DNA from: Diogma glabrata
Lineage: Eukaryota > Arthropoda > Insecta > Diptera > Cylindrotomidae
Reading direction: 5' to 3'
Assembly: GCA_963693315.1 (NCBI GenBank)
Contig: OY856188.1
Span: forward strand, 158,792,694 to 158,856,693
Length of the DNA: 64,000 nt
A program made the position numbers and the translations under genes. Under the pieces are notes generated by a model. That model saw only the letters and a list, made by a program, of their open reading frames with translations, had not been told where the DNA came from and searched no databases. Each line of letters begins with the position of its first letter. Within the stretch, counting starts at the first letter, position 1. Shown here one piece after another: positions 1-10,189 of this stretch.

Positions 1-1620
1 ATCAATGTGTCGTGTGTGAATGCTATGATTCTATACAGGTGCGCAATATTCTGCTGTTGAGTACACAAGAGATAATGCTGAAATTCTCAGAGTACTGGCA
101 GTGGCTCCCCAACTGGTTCCTGACAACTTTTGAATTATATTGGTTCTTGATTTTACCTTTTTACTTAATTTCAAACAATGATCTTTAAATGTGAGAGATC
201 TATCTAGAGTGACTCCTAAGTATATAGGTGTAGGATTAAATCTAATTAAATTTCCTCTTATGTATACATTCAAAGTATCCTTTGCGTTATTATTTGATAA
301 ATGAAAGAATGATACTTCAGTTTTCGTGGGGTTTACTTTCAAGCTCCGATTTTCTAAGTAATCAACCAGAATTTCCAAGTCAGATGATAAAATTAATTCA
401 GCTTCCTTTGTCGCTTTTGAATTATAAGCAAACTGTATTGCTATCACTAAATCGTCAGCATATATAAAATTTAGAGATAATGTATCAGGCATATCACTGG
501 TGTATAAATTGAATAATATGGGAGCAAGAACAGAACCCTGTGGTAGACCATTACTAATATATCGAGTTTTACTTCTCTTATTTCCCAAGTGTACCTCAAT
601 TTTTCTATTTGATAATAGAGCTGATATGATATTTAGAGTTTTTCGACATTTGATGACTCTACACAACTTCAGTAACAACCCCTTTTTCCAAACAGTGTCA
701 TATGCGGCACTCAGATCAACTAATACAATAGCTGTTTTCTTCTTTTCCTCAAAACCAGATTCAATGTGTGTGGTCAAAGACAAAACTTGATCACAGCAGT
801 TTCTACCTGGACGAAACCCTGCTTGTTGTATTGGTATATTTTCGTCTATAGTCGAAGAAATTCTGTTATAAATTATTCTCTCAAATAATTTATATGGTAC
901 GCAAAGTAGGGATAAAGGACGGTAATTTTCTGCAAGATGAGTTGGTTTGCCTGGCCTCGGGATCGCTCTTACTTCTATCATATTCCATATTTTCGGAATT
1001 TTACTTTTGTTGTAGCAATCAGTGAACATATTTGATAACCACTTTATCGCATTTTTTGTAAAATATAAAATAAATTCTGGGAAGATCTCATCATAACCAG
1101 CTGCTTTGAGTGGTTTTAGATGTAAAATTGCTTTCTTAACCTCGTCAATATTTACAGGAGAACCAAATGGTGAATCAGATATTTTATTTTTTAAGGTACG
1201 ATATTGATTTATTACGGCCCTTTTTCTTCTTTTTGGAATGGGAAATTTCGAATTTTTAACCATGCTAGATGCTATTTGATTTGGGTGAACAGATGTTATG
1301 GTGTTATTTGATGTATTAGAATCACTCAATTTCTTTAGCAAATTCCAAGCTTCACGGCTTGAATGTGAAAAGTTCATTTTTTCCACTAAGTTGATCCATT
1401 TCTCAGTTCAAGCATGATTTAATTCTTGAACAAGAGCATCCCTAACATGTTTAAATTCAGTTTCTTGATATAATTGCCATAGTCTGTCACAATTCTCATT
1501 CCAGTTAGGGATGTATGTTTTTCGGAATTCCCTAGGAATAAATTTTTTGGCAGTTGAAATGACGACAGCAGTGAACCGATTATAGTTTTCAATAGTTGGA
1601 GGAATCCAACGTATATTCAT
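1..1620 (-). mobile_element. LINE (jockey/R1-like) ORF2 fragment, broken
   Basis: Reverse transcriptase (RT) part of a non-LTR retrotransposon read on the minus strand from 1620 down past the window start. Visible RT motifs in order are a fingers block (RPGKPTHLAENYRPLSLL), the palm aspartate block (LVDLSAAYDTVW), NGLPQGSVLAPILFNLY and the catalytic FIYADDLVIA. A linker segment (KKFIP) upstream marks the region after the endonuclease. The frame is broken by a TGA near 1408, with the same frame continuing 7 codons later, and by a TAG at 31-33 replacing the conserved Trp of the YCAPVW motif. The 5' part, including the endonuclease, is missing and is replaced by a palindrome. It lies antisense to shams. 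The RT assignment is certain; the clade within the I/R1/jockey group is inferred. Confidence 0.9.
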
Positions 1621-1644
1621 ATCGATGGCTTTCTAAAATACGAT

Positions 1645-1767
1645 ATGCGAACTATGTTTTTTTGTATATAACGTAATCAAATGGATGACTATACACTTGA
1701 GCTAAGCTTAGCTCAAGCGTATAGTCATCCATTTGATTACGTTATATACAAAAAACATAGTTCGCAT
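1645..1767. repeat. Near-perfect 123-bp palindrome
   Basis: Two 61-62 bp arms meet at AAGCTT with no spacer (centre 1706/1707). They differ by one base and one A/T run length. A partial third copy of the arm (GCTTAGCTCAAGTGTATAG) follows at about 1776-1794. It abuts the broken 5' end of the LINE. It could be a foldback remnant, a template-switch product or an assembly artefact. Confidence 0.85.
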
Positions 1768-1878
1768 AGTTCGCATAGCTTAGCTCAAGTGTATAGCGGG
1801 CCTAATTGTTATTGGAGCAAAATCACTACAACTATTGTGTTCTCTGTTTTTTTAGAAGTTATACAAACATATACTTAA

Positions 1879-2563
1879 TTTATTTAATTTTATATTTTTT
1901 TCAAGCACAATTTAACCAATAATTTTAATAAACGCTTAATCTATTCAAAAAAGATACAATTATATCACTTCGAAATTTCAAAACTTAAACTAATTTCATT
2001 TCTAATTTCAATCCAAAATACGTTACCACAAAAAAAAATTCAAACATAAAATGATGTACAAAACAAACAAAGAAGAAAATCTTAAAATGGGGTAACATTT
2101 GAGCACCTAACAAAAATACGATACGATTGTAGCAAGTTGCATTCAAACTTCTAACAGTTCTATAAAAATAAATTATGATGCAAGACGCAAGAGTAGTTTT
2201 AAAGTTTATATATTAGCATTAAAATAAGCTTTAATGCAACATTTGCTTTGTAATTCAATAATAACCTGCTTTACATAGCTCATATGCTTGCAAAGCTTGC
2301 TTTAAAAATTGCAGTTACTTTTTCAACTGTACACATTCGAATGAAAGTTAATGGTTCGAATATTTGGTTTTTGATTATGTGAATATGGATTGGATCATAG
2401 AAATATTTGAATTTTGTATTGTATATTACAAACTGTTCGAATTCTAATAAAATGTATTAGAATTTAGATTCCATAGTAGGCAAAAGAACTTGAAAAAAAG
2501 CATCTTTCAACAACGCGCATTAAAAGTGAGTCGAAAAGTAAGGGTTATAGAAACAGAGGATGC
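1879..2563. other. AT-rich interval, no gene seen
   Basis: No open frame with recognisable content and no clear repeat. Probably intron or intergenic DNA upstream of the shams exons. Confidence 0.6.
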
Positions 2564-3271
2564 CTTAGAAGCAGGGTTGGATGCCCACTGGGTAACCCAA
2601 AAAAACCCACCCGGGTTTTTTTGGGCAATACTTTCAAAAAAACCCCTAGCGGGTTTTTTTGAGGAATAATACTGATTTAGAAAACGTATATTTTGTGTTT
2701 AATTTTTTTTAAATAAACAAATTCAAGTACATTGTTTTAGTTTAGCCTATAGTTTGATAAAATTCATTCTTTAGAACATTTGTTCTTAACATGTGGTGCA
2801 CGCACCCATTAGGCGGGTTGGAATATCTGGTGCGCAAAGTTCCTCTTTTATAAATTTACATGAAGCCATAAATAAAAATAATTTCAACAATTTGTTTAAT
2901 ACAATTTTTTCATTAATTATTGAATATGTTCATTCATTCTTTTTTGAATATAGTGCCTAAAAGTACTTTAAGTAGAAACACAAAAGAAGTTCTATATAAA
3001 TCACAGAAACGAATATGATTTTTCCAAAGAATCTACAAATGTATATATGCGTTCCTATACATGTTTTGGTAGATTCCGTGCTTTAAACTATTCTCCCTTT
3101 CGTGATTTAAACGAGGAACTTGGCACTGATCGTACGGTCCTTTTATTCAGTCAATCCAACCTCTTTTGGTCAACCTAACTTCTTTTTTACCAACCGAATC
3201 TTCGTTTTCACGTTGGCATTTCACTCGTTTAATGTCTTCGCATTACGTATTACGTTTTTCGTATTACGTTC

Positions 3272-3471
3272 NNNNNNNNNNNNNNNNNNNNNNNNNNNNN
3301 NNNNNNNNNNNNNNNNNNNNNNNNNNNNNNNNNNNNNNNNNNNNNNNNNNNNNNNNNNNNNNNNNNNNNNNNNNNNNNNNNNNNNNNNNNNNNNNNNNNN
3401 NNNNNNNNNNNNNNNNNNNNNNNNNNNNNNNNNNNNNNNNNNNNNNNNNNNNNNNNNNNNNNNNNNNNNNN
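3272..3471. other. Assembly gap (200 N)
   Basis: A run of exactly 200 N. Apparent open frames crossing it are meaningless. Confidence 0.99.
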
Positions 3472-3735
3472 CTTTCCAAGCGTAATCCAATAATTAAAAA
3501 AAAATAAGCTTAAAACTAAACAATAAAATTACTTTTGCAGTCTTTCAATTAAGTACAACACTAAATCTTATGTACTTTTCTTTACCATGTAAATGCAAAT
3601 ATAATGTTTACCATGTAAATGTAAATATAATGTTTACCATGTAAATGTAAATGTAAATGTAAAATGTAAACTGTAAACTATGTAAATTCAATACAAATTT
3701 TTCGGCAGACAGAACAATATTTTCCTTATAACTTG

Positions 3736-4134
3736 TTAAATTGTAATCCGAGCACAATGGCGAGCACATTGGAAAAGTGTTGTTTTCGAAGTCCTGCGCA
3801 ACTGATACATGTTGAATGTTAGACGAAGATAAAGTGACAATTTTACTACTCTACTAATATTTCCTAAAGAAGAATGTCTCACATTTAAAATATTATCATG
3901 CTTATTCTTTTTTAAATGTCTTCTAAATTTATCTACATTTGAAAAAAAATTTTTGCAGCTATCAGCAACACAACAATACTCACTGGTTCTAGAAAGAGTG
4001 TGGAAAACGTTTAAATGAGCATCAATGTATTTTGAAACATCTGAAACAATGAAAAAGTTTTGATACCTTTTTACTTTATACTGCCCGTCACCGATTAAGT
4101 GGTTGTTGAAATTTGTGCTGGATTTGACTATTCT
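3736..4134 (-). pseudogene. C2H2-like zinc finger open frame, no start codon
   Basis: An open frame of about 132 codons on the minus strand, from a TAG at 4135-4137 to a TAA at 3736-3738, with no ATG at its start. It contains one zinc-finger-like block, CCVADSCKNFFSNVDKF followed by RRHLKKNKH, with spacing C-x4-C-x12-H-x5-H. A plausible splice acceptor (GAGAATAG) sits just upstream at about 4129, so it may be an exon. It lies inside the hAT-like element. It may be the DNA-binding part of the element's transposase or a captured host fragment. The family is not recognised. Confidence 0.45.
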
Positions 4135-4979
4135 CTATTTATTTCAGGATATGCAGTTCGGAAACTACAGTTATCCTCCATTATTCAATTTCGTTCCGCC
4201 CTAGGAAAGATGCCGTAATTATCTCTAATTCCAATGTCTCCTTAATCGGTCAGGGGCATCTTAATATCGAAATATCTAAAATTTCTTACCTGTGCATAGC
4301 ATATTTCTGCTAAATTTATCATTTATCACTTCCACTATTTATCAATAATGAACCACTAAATTACCACGATTTTAAAAAATTTCTTCGAATTTTTACTTAG
4401 ACAACAACCAAATTGAAACTGTTTAATATTTTGGTTATAACTTCAATTATGAAATTTTATGAAACGTTTGTAACAGCAAACTGTTTTTTTGTAAAAAATA
4501 TGTTTGTTTCTTAAATTGCATAAGTCCCTTTGTAAAGTTTAAAAAAAAATCTGCAATATTCGTATTAGGTTTTACAACAAAAATTGTAGAATGTCATTTT
4601 TCTGTTAACAAAATTTTACAAAATTTTGTAAAATTAATTTTTATTTTGTTATGTTTATATGATTTATGATTTAAAATTGAAAAAAAGCGATATAACCTTA
4701 ACAATATTTTTGTTTAAACAATGAAAATGAATTGTGCTTAGAACTATTTATGAATTTATACTTTTTTAATCTAAATCACAAAAACAATTAATAAGTTTAC
4801 AAATGCTTTTCAGATTTAAAAAAAGGCAAATGGACAACACAAAATTTTATATAAAATGTAACATTTTTTGGTAAATTCACAAAAATATTTTGTTAGCACT
4901 TTTACAAACCAATTTTGTAAATTATACCAGTAACATTTTTTTGAGTGTATATGAAGGCTCGTTTCTTCAAGCAAGCTAC

Positions 4980-5140
4980 AGCGTTCCAGCATCAAGGAAT
5001 ATTCATTAGCTACGACTGAGAGTGCTACCGTTGACTAAATACAGTTCATCCGCCAGCACCCCTAAGATATCACCTTGGCTAGTGATATCTCACTGCTATT
5101 GCCAGTGGTATGTGATATCTCACGTTAACTCATATGCCAA
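4980..5140 (+). repeat. Dispersed LTR-like repeat, copy 1
   Basis: Contains GAGAGTGCTACCGTTGACTA and then GTGATATCTCACTGCTATTG and GTGATATCTCACGTTAACTC. Related copies occur at 7275-7362 (+) and 61085-61230 (-). The copy at 7275 directly follows a gag remnant, which suggests LTR sequence of that gypsy family. Confidence 0.5.
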
Positions 5141-5368
5141 TAGCAGGGACTGGAGTACGCGGGGTTGTCACACCCGTGGATCAAAAAATAGAAAAAAATT
5201 AACAAATTAATAAAAACTGATCCCTCCATGCGTACGAATTAAAATATTAGTTCCAACCATACCTTCGAATTGAAAAAATTCAAATTATTTCCTTGCTTGA
5301 GTTTAATTGCTCACAAAAACCTAAAAACCAAATTATTAAAATATGTAATGCACCTAAATATCTTATGG

Positions 5369-5415
5369 CAGTGGTTGTTTTTCATGCCGGTAACTAAAAA
5401 GGTTGAAAACCACTG
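5369..5415. mobile_element. Tiny hAT-type MITE remnant
   Basis: A 47-bp segment starting CAGTGGTTGTTTTTCA and ending GGTTGAAAACCACTG. CAGTGGTT ends are typical of hAT miniature elements. No convincing 8-bp duplication is left. Confidence 0.35.
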
Positions 5416-6413
5416 CTTTAGAACATAAAGAGGATAGGTGTTTCCAAAATTCATTTGTCAAATTGTATACTTAATAATAACTACAATATATGTATAAGGA
5501 ACAAAAAAATATAAATAAATTCAAATTAATAACTTTGAAATTTACCAGTTTTGTGCTTCAGATCTTAAGTGGCGATAAATTTTGACTAGAGATAACGCCA
5601 TTTCGAAGCCAATTCGTTTTCTAGGTTTATTCTACATTAAAACGTAGTTTGAAAAATTCGTTCAATTGAAGCCGAGCTTGACGCCTTCATTAGTGATACA
5701 AAAAAATTGCAAAAATTTGTAGGCAACTTTGAAGAATTTTTGTTTTTCACGTGTAATATTTTACCACCATTTTTTTGCGCTTAATTTTTCGATCACATCC
5801 GGTTTGAACCTAGATTTTGGAAAATATTCTCCATAGTTAATTTTAAATGCAAAACGGTGTGCCAAAATGGTAGTGCGTTTTTGGCTTATTCAGCCTTCTG
5901 CTAGACTCTCTGCTTCTTCATTAAGCAGTTTGCCCATACAATTTGGATGCATCATGTTTGCTAAATAATGAGCATTCGTTTCTTTCGTTTTTCAAATAAA
6001 GGCGTTTTTGTTAATAAAATCTCGTTATTCAGCAAGTTATACCAGATTTAGACAGCTGTGGCAATTAAAGTGGAATCACCTTGCAGACCATCTGATCTGA
6101 TGCTATTTTTATTTGAGATAACATTTGTTGAAGATTTAAGGTCTTGTTGTACAATTGTTCATTATTTGTGGATATCGTTATTAAATACGCATAACTCCAT
6201 GTTTTTAGCCATCCATGTGGCTGGTGGTAATTGAATAAAGTAATTCTGTACACCCATTATTTGTTTGGTGTGCTGAGTGTTCTGAGATAAAAATATCCAA
6301 TTTTGTAATTTAAATTTAACATTTGAATAAAAAACCCAAAAAAAACACGAAAAAACCCACTGGGTCGGGTTTTAAAAAAAAAAAAACGGGTTTTTTCCAA
6401 TCATGATTAGAAG

Positions 6414-7365
6414 TAAAAAAGGAATTAAAGTTTAAGATAAGATGTTAAGGCAAACAAGGAGACTATGAACAATATGTTACATCCACAAAGTCACAGCGCA
6501 AAGCCGAGTTGTTTCAAGCCGAGAAGAAATTCGAAGAATTCCGAGAAAACTTTTGCAAATGGGCTACGAATCGAGGTTGAGAAAATTGTAGGCGGAAAAC
6601 TTGAGAATGTACAGAAAGAAGTTAAAGTGCTGGAGCAGAAAGTTCACGACGAAAATCTTAAAGTAGACGATTTTAAAATGGAAGAAGAAAAAAGACTTCT
6701 AGATTTTAAAATAATTGCCAAAACCTCTAATCTGGTGCAACAAATAATACAAGCCATTAAATTTAAACCTTCACCATATGACGGCACATAATCCTTTGAA
6801 ATTTCTAAATTCCAATTAAAAACGACAGCTGATTAAAATAATTGGAATGACACGCATCGTGTTGCAGCTTTAATTGTGGCGTTGAAGAGTTAAATAGTCC
6901 AAAGAGTTCCAAAACAATATCAGCAGAGCTATAATGAGATTATTAGCCTATTCGACCACGAATATGGTAGTGATCCCAAGCGGGTAATATACATAATTGA
7001 AGTGAAGGATCGCTACCAACGAGTATGATAAAGTATTCGAGAGTTTTCGTCTGCAGCGAGTGTCTTGTGCATATCGTACATGGAAATACATCTCCTGACT
7101 ACATCATCAAAATAAATCGACGGCATTAGAGATGGAACGCGATAGACTGATATGATGGCACCTAATGCTACATTTACCGAAATAATTACTTGTGTGTTGA
7201 CTTGTGGCAGCAAAAGCAATTGTCAAACCAGCAACCAAAGTACAGCGTGTAGAAATGTAGGAAGGTAATAGTTACAGCACCTTCAAGATATCATCTTGAT
7301 TGGTTATATGTCACTGCTATTGTCTGTGATATGTGACATCTCGTGTTAACTCATATGTCACTAAA
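6414..7365 (+). pseudogene. Gypsy-type gag remnant plus LTR-like scrap
   Basis: The intact stretch 6465-6791 encodes a lysine- and glutamate-rich, coiled-coil-like segment (EVEKIVGGKLENVQKEVKVL) ending in FKPSPYDGT. After a stop the gag theme continues with stops (ALIVALKS, then DHEYGSDPKRV). The same order (coiled coil, KPPSYDGA, VIVALKGKAAEALQ, ERKCGSDRKKE) is seen in the gypsy element at 51.2-52.2 kb, so this is a diverged relative. It ends in sequence matching the LTR-like repeat at 4980-5140. It is not functional. Confidence 0.65.
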
Positions 7366-8697
7366 AACAATCAAATTTATAAATTAATAGATATAATTTT
7401 AAAAAACTTGTTGTATATGCTGTTACATAAAAAATTATTTCTTTTTAAACTGATAATTATTATAAAATGCCCAGCTGTCATTTCTCACTTTATTGACACT
7501 TTTTGGCATTTCCCGAAGTTTTGACTCATCCATATAGCCAAAAACTTGTTTGTTTGTCGGCCGGCCGGCAACCCAGACTACTAAAACTCAACACTACTTG
7601 ATTGATTTTAAAAATTTGTGCGGGCTCCTACAACCTTTCGTATCAGACCACTAAATTTTAAAGGTGCCAAATATTAAACTATTCATTTTGATTTATTTAT
7701 TTTATAAATCGTTAGTTTGGTTGTCAAATGAGTTTTAACTTTGAATGTAGCATTATGTTGATAAACTTTAGCTATATGAAACATCAAGCGGAGCAATCAC
7801 TAGAAGATCCATTCGCAAAAGTAATTTAAATGCAATTGAGCTTAAGTCTTGGCTTTTTAAGTAAATGCCATAAATTTAAAAACACCGCACATATTTCGTT
7901 TTTGTATCGATCACGCTCGTCTTACATAGGTAATGGTGAAACGCTTGGTTACTGGATTGTAGCAGTATTCAAAATTATTTTCTTATAGTTTTGCATAAAA
8001 ATAGTTTGAGTAATAATGCCTTATAACTTTGAATGTAGGTTCATAACAGTCCATTTCTAGAAACACTTACTGATACAAAACGGTTTATTCAAATTTGTTA
8101 TCTACTTTGGAGAGTTGAAGATGGTTTCAGTAAGATAATTGGATTGTGTCCGTATCACAATCTCAACTGCTAGTGAATTGAAATTTTGACTTTAGAGCAA
8201 GCCTTTGATCATGATAAGTATCAATTTTATTTTATTTAATTTTATGTTATGTGATTTTGTTTTATATTATGTTTTGTAATATTTTATATTTTTATAATAA
8301 CACGAGTGTTATCATAACGAGTGTTTTGTTTTTTTTTTATTGTAAGTTAAGCATGTTTAGTACGTTAATATAATATATTAACGTCTCTGAATATCCGAAG
8401 ATACCATGCCAATTAGGATACTTAGGATACTTTTGCAATACATTTCGATCCAGAAATAAAAACGCCTGTACCATTTTAGCTCTTTTGCAAAACTTTATTT
8501 TTGCTGTACGTATTCACTCAAAGTTTTCCGATCCTCTGCAAAATAAGCCAAACTAACCTAAATATACATGGATTTCCAGTAATTTAAATATATAATAAAA
8601 TTAAAATAAATAATATTGTTATTTAAGTTAAAGGAAAGATAACATGCAATCCTATGCTGATTAAATACTTTTTTAAAATTATTTTTATCCATTCCAG
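7366..8697. other. AT-rich interval before shams exon
   Basis: No recognisable exon or element. The last bases, ATTTTTATCCATTCCAG, form a splice acceptor for the exon at 8698, so at least the right part is intron. Confidence 0.6.
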
Positions 8698-9207
8698 TCA
8701 ATGTTAAAACATGTTGATTCTGTTTTATATCTGGATACCGATACCCTATTTTTATCGCCAGTTTCAGAGATATGGAAATATTTTCTAAAATTCAATTCAA
8801 CACAAATTGCCGGTTTGTCTCCAGAACACGAAGATCCAAATGTTGGTTGGTATAATCGTTTTGCGCGTCATCCGTTTTATGGACCATTTGGAGTTAACTC
8901 GGGTGTGATGTTAATGAATTTAACGAAAATGAGGGAATTTAAATGGGAAGAACAAATATTACCAATATATAAAGAATTTCGTTTAAAGATAACTTGGGGT
9001 GATCAAGACTTAATAAATATTCTGTTTTATTTTCATCCGGATACATTGTATGTGTTCAATTGTGAGTGGAATTATCGTCCTGATCATTGTATGTATATGA
9101 GTGTATGCAAAGCTCCTAGTGGTGTAAAAATTGTACACGGAAACCGTGGCTATTTCCATACCGACAAACAGCCTGTATTTAGTGCGGTTTATAGCACTGT
9201 CGAAGAG
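8698..9207 (+). CDS. shams: Glucoside xylosyltransferase (shams/GXYLT type), penultimate exon
   Basis: Encodes about 170 residues of a GT8-family glycosyltransferase. Members add xylose to O-linked glucose on EGF repeats such as those of Notch, in the Golgi/ER lumen. Visible hallmarks are the metal-binding DxD block [65 protein letters not shown] and [12 protein letters not shown], then [13 protein letters not shown]. The order and spacing match GXYLT enzymes. The exon starts after a good acceptor (TTATCCATTCCAG). The ATG at 8701 is internal, because the N-terminal anchor and first half of the domain are missing and must lie upstream, outside the window or in the 3272-3471 gap. The donor is GAG|GTAAGC at 9208. 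The frame is open. Confidence 0.88.
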
Positions 9208-9265
9208 GTAAGCAACTGAAATTATTTTATTTGCAATCACTTTTATAGTTCATTATTTATTTTAG

Positions 9266-9424
9266 TTTCGACTCGGAACAGAAACACAACATGAATTCCT
9301 TCGTGCATTGGAAAACGCAGTAAATGATGTATCTATAAGTAATTCTAATTGTGGCAAAGTGAAAGACAAATTTTTGTACAAAGCAAAACAACTTTTTGTT
9401 AATTCTAATTATGTGTATGAATAA
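9266..9424 (+). CDS. shams: Glucoside xylosyltransferase (shams/GXYLT type), terminal exon
   Basis: After a 58-bp intron (GTAAGC...TTTTAG) the frame continues in phase 0 from VEE into FRLGTETQHEFLRALENAV, then about 30 further residues to TAA at 9422-9424. The Cys in SNSNCGKVKDKF fits the conserved C-terminal cysteine of this family. An AATAAA at 9595-9600 is a likely polyadenylation signal. There is no transmembrane segment here, as expected for the C-terminus of a type II Golgi enzyme. The short intron is typical of flies. Confidence 0.85.
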   Translation, partial: FRLGTETQHEFLRALENAVNDVSISNSNCGKVKDKFLYKAKQLFVNSNYVYE

Positions 9425-9851
9425 ATAGTAAGATCAATGTATGTGGATATATTTTTAAAAACAAACTGTCACTCCGTCTTCCTTTTCGTATTCGAATGAC
9501 TATTCTTTTGAATTTTCAAAATTGATTGTAAAAATTAATTAATCAATAGCCTCCAAGATAATTTTACCACTTGTTATTGTAAAATATTAGATAAAATAAA
9601 GATGTAAAGTACGAACATAAATGTTTTGATGACACTAATAATTTTTGAATCGCCCATTATAAACCAAACATGATTGACTCTTTTAGAAATAATAAATATT
9701 TTAATTTCCAACCTATAGAAGTCTATACATAAATACCCTTGGTTTTAATTAGTTACTAAATTGTACTAAACTGCTAAATCTAAAATTGATATAATAAAAT
9801 CGCCTAATTTTAATTTATGTGATGTGTTTATGTGACAATTTTTAAATAAAA
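9425..9851 (+). other. 3' flank of shams
   Basis: AT-rich 3' untranslated or downstream sequence with AATAAA at 9595-9600. No other feature seen. Confidence 0.55.
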
Positions 9852-10189
9852 CTAGAAGACCCGGTGAACTTCGTCCATCTACAATTTATTTGTAGATAAC
9901 TTTTGATCAGCGATTATCGATGCTAATCGACATTCTACCTCCAAGTCATTGAGATTAATAATAGTGGCTGCATAGTTTGGTTTGAATTTTATTTAGCTAT
10001 TAAACGATTTATAATCATCCAAAAGAAATTATTATTACTGTTATTTATTATATTCATTTATTTTTATACAGAAATACATTTTTTTTTAATTTTAACTTAA
10101 TGCGGTATGATGAACAATATTTTCTGCTAATCCGTGAGCGGAATACACGAACAAACTGAAGGTATTGTAACCCTCAAACACGCAACATA

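Larger units (their letters stand above)
2572..6405. mobile_element. Decayed hAT-like DNA transposon, 3.8 kb
   Basis: The left end starts CAGGGTTGG and the right end is CCAATCATG, an imperfect inverted repeat (7 of 9 positions) in the CAG-starting style of hAT ends. Flanking 8-mers are CTTAGAAG (2564-2571) and ATTAGAAG (6406-6413), an 8-bp target duplication with one change; 8 bp is the hAT size. Both ends carry subterminal runs of AAAAAACCC and GGGTTTTTT. Inside are an assembly gap, a zinc-finger-like open frame on the minus strand (3736-4134), short ATGTAAATGTAAA repeats (3592-3670), AT-rich filler rich in AAAATTTTGT and an LTR-like scrap. No transposase catalytic domain was found. The element is old and not autonomous. 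Confidence 0.65.

Noticed and set aside
3120..3507. Four frames crossing 3272-3471
   Set aside because: They run through 200 N; no real sequence supports them. The same applies to frames crossing 47647-47846.
8701..8703. ATG at 8701 as start of the xylosyltransferase
   Set aside because: It lies three bases after a splice acceptor and in the middle of the conserved GT8 domain; the N-terminal half would be missing.
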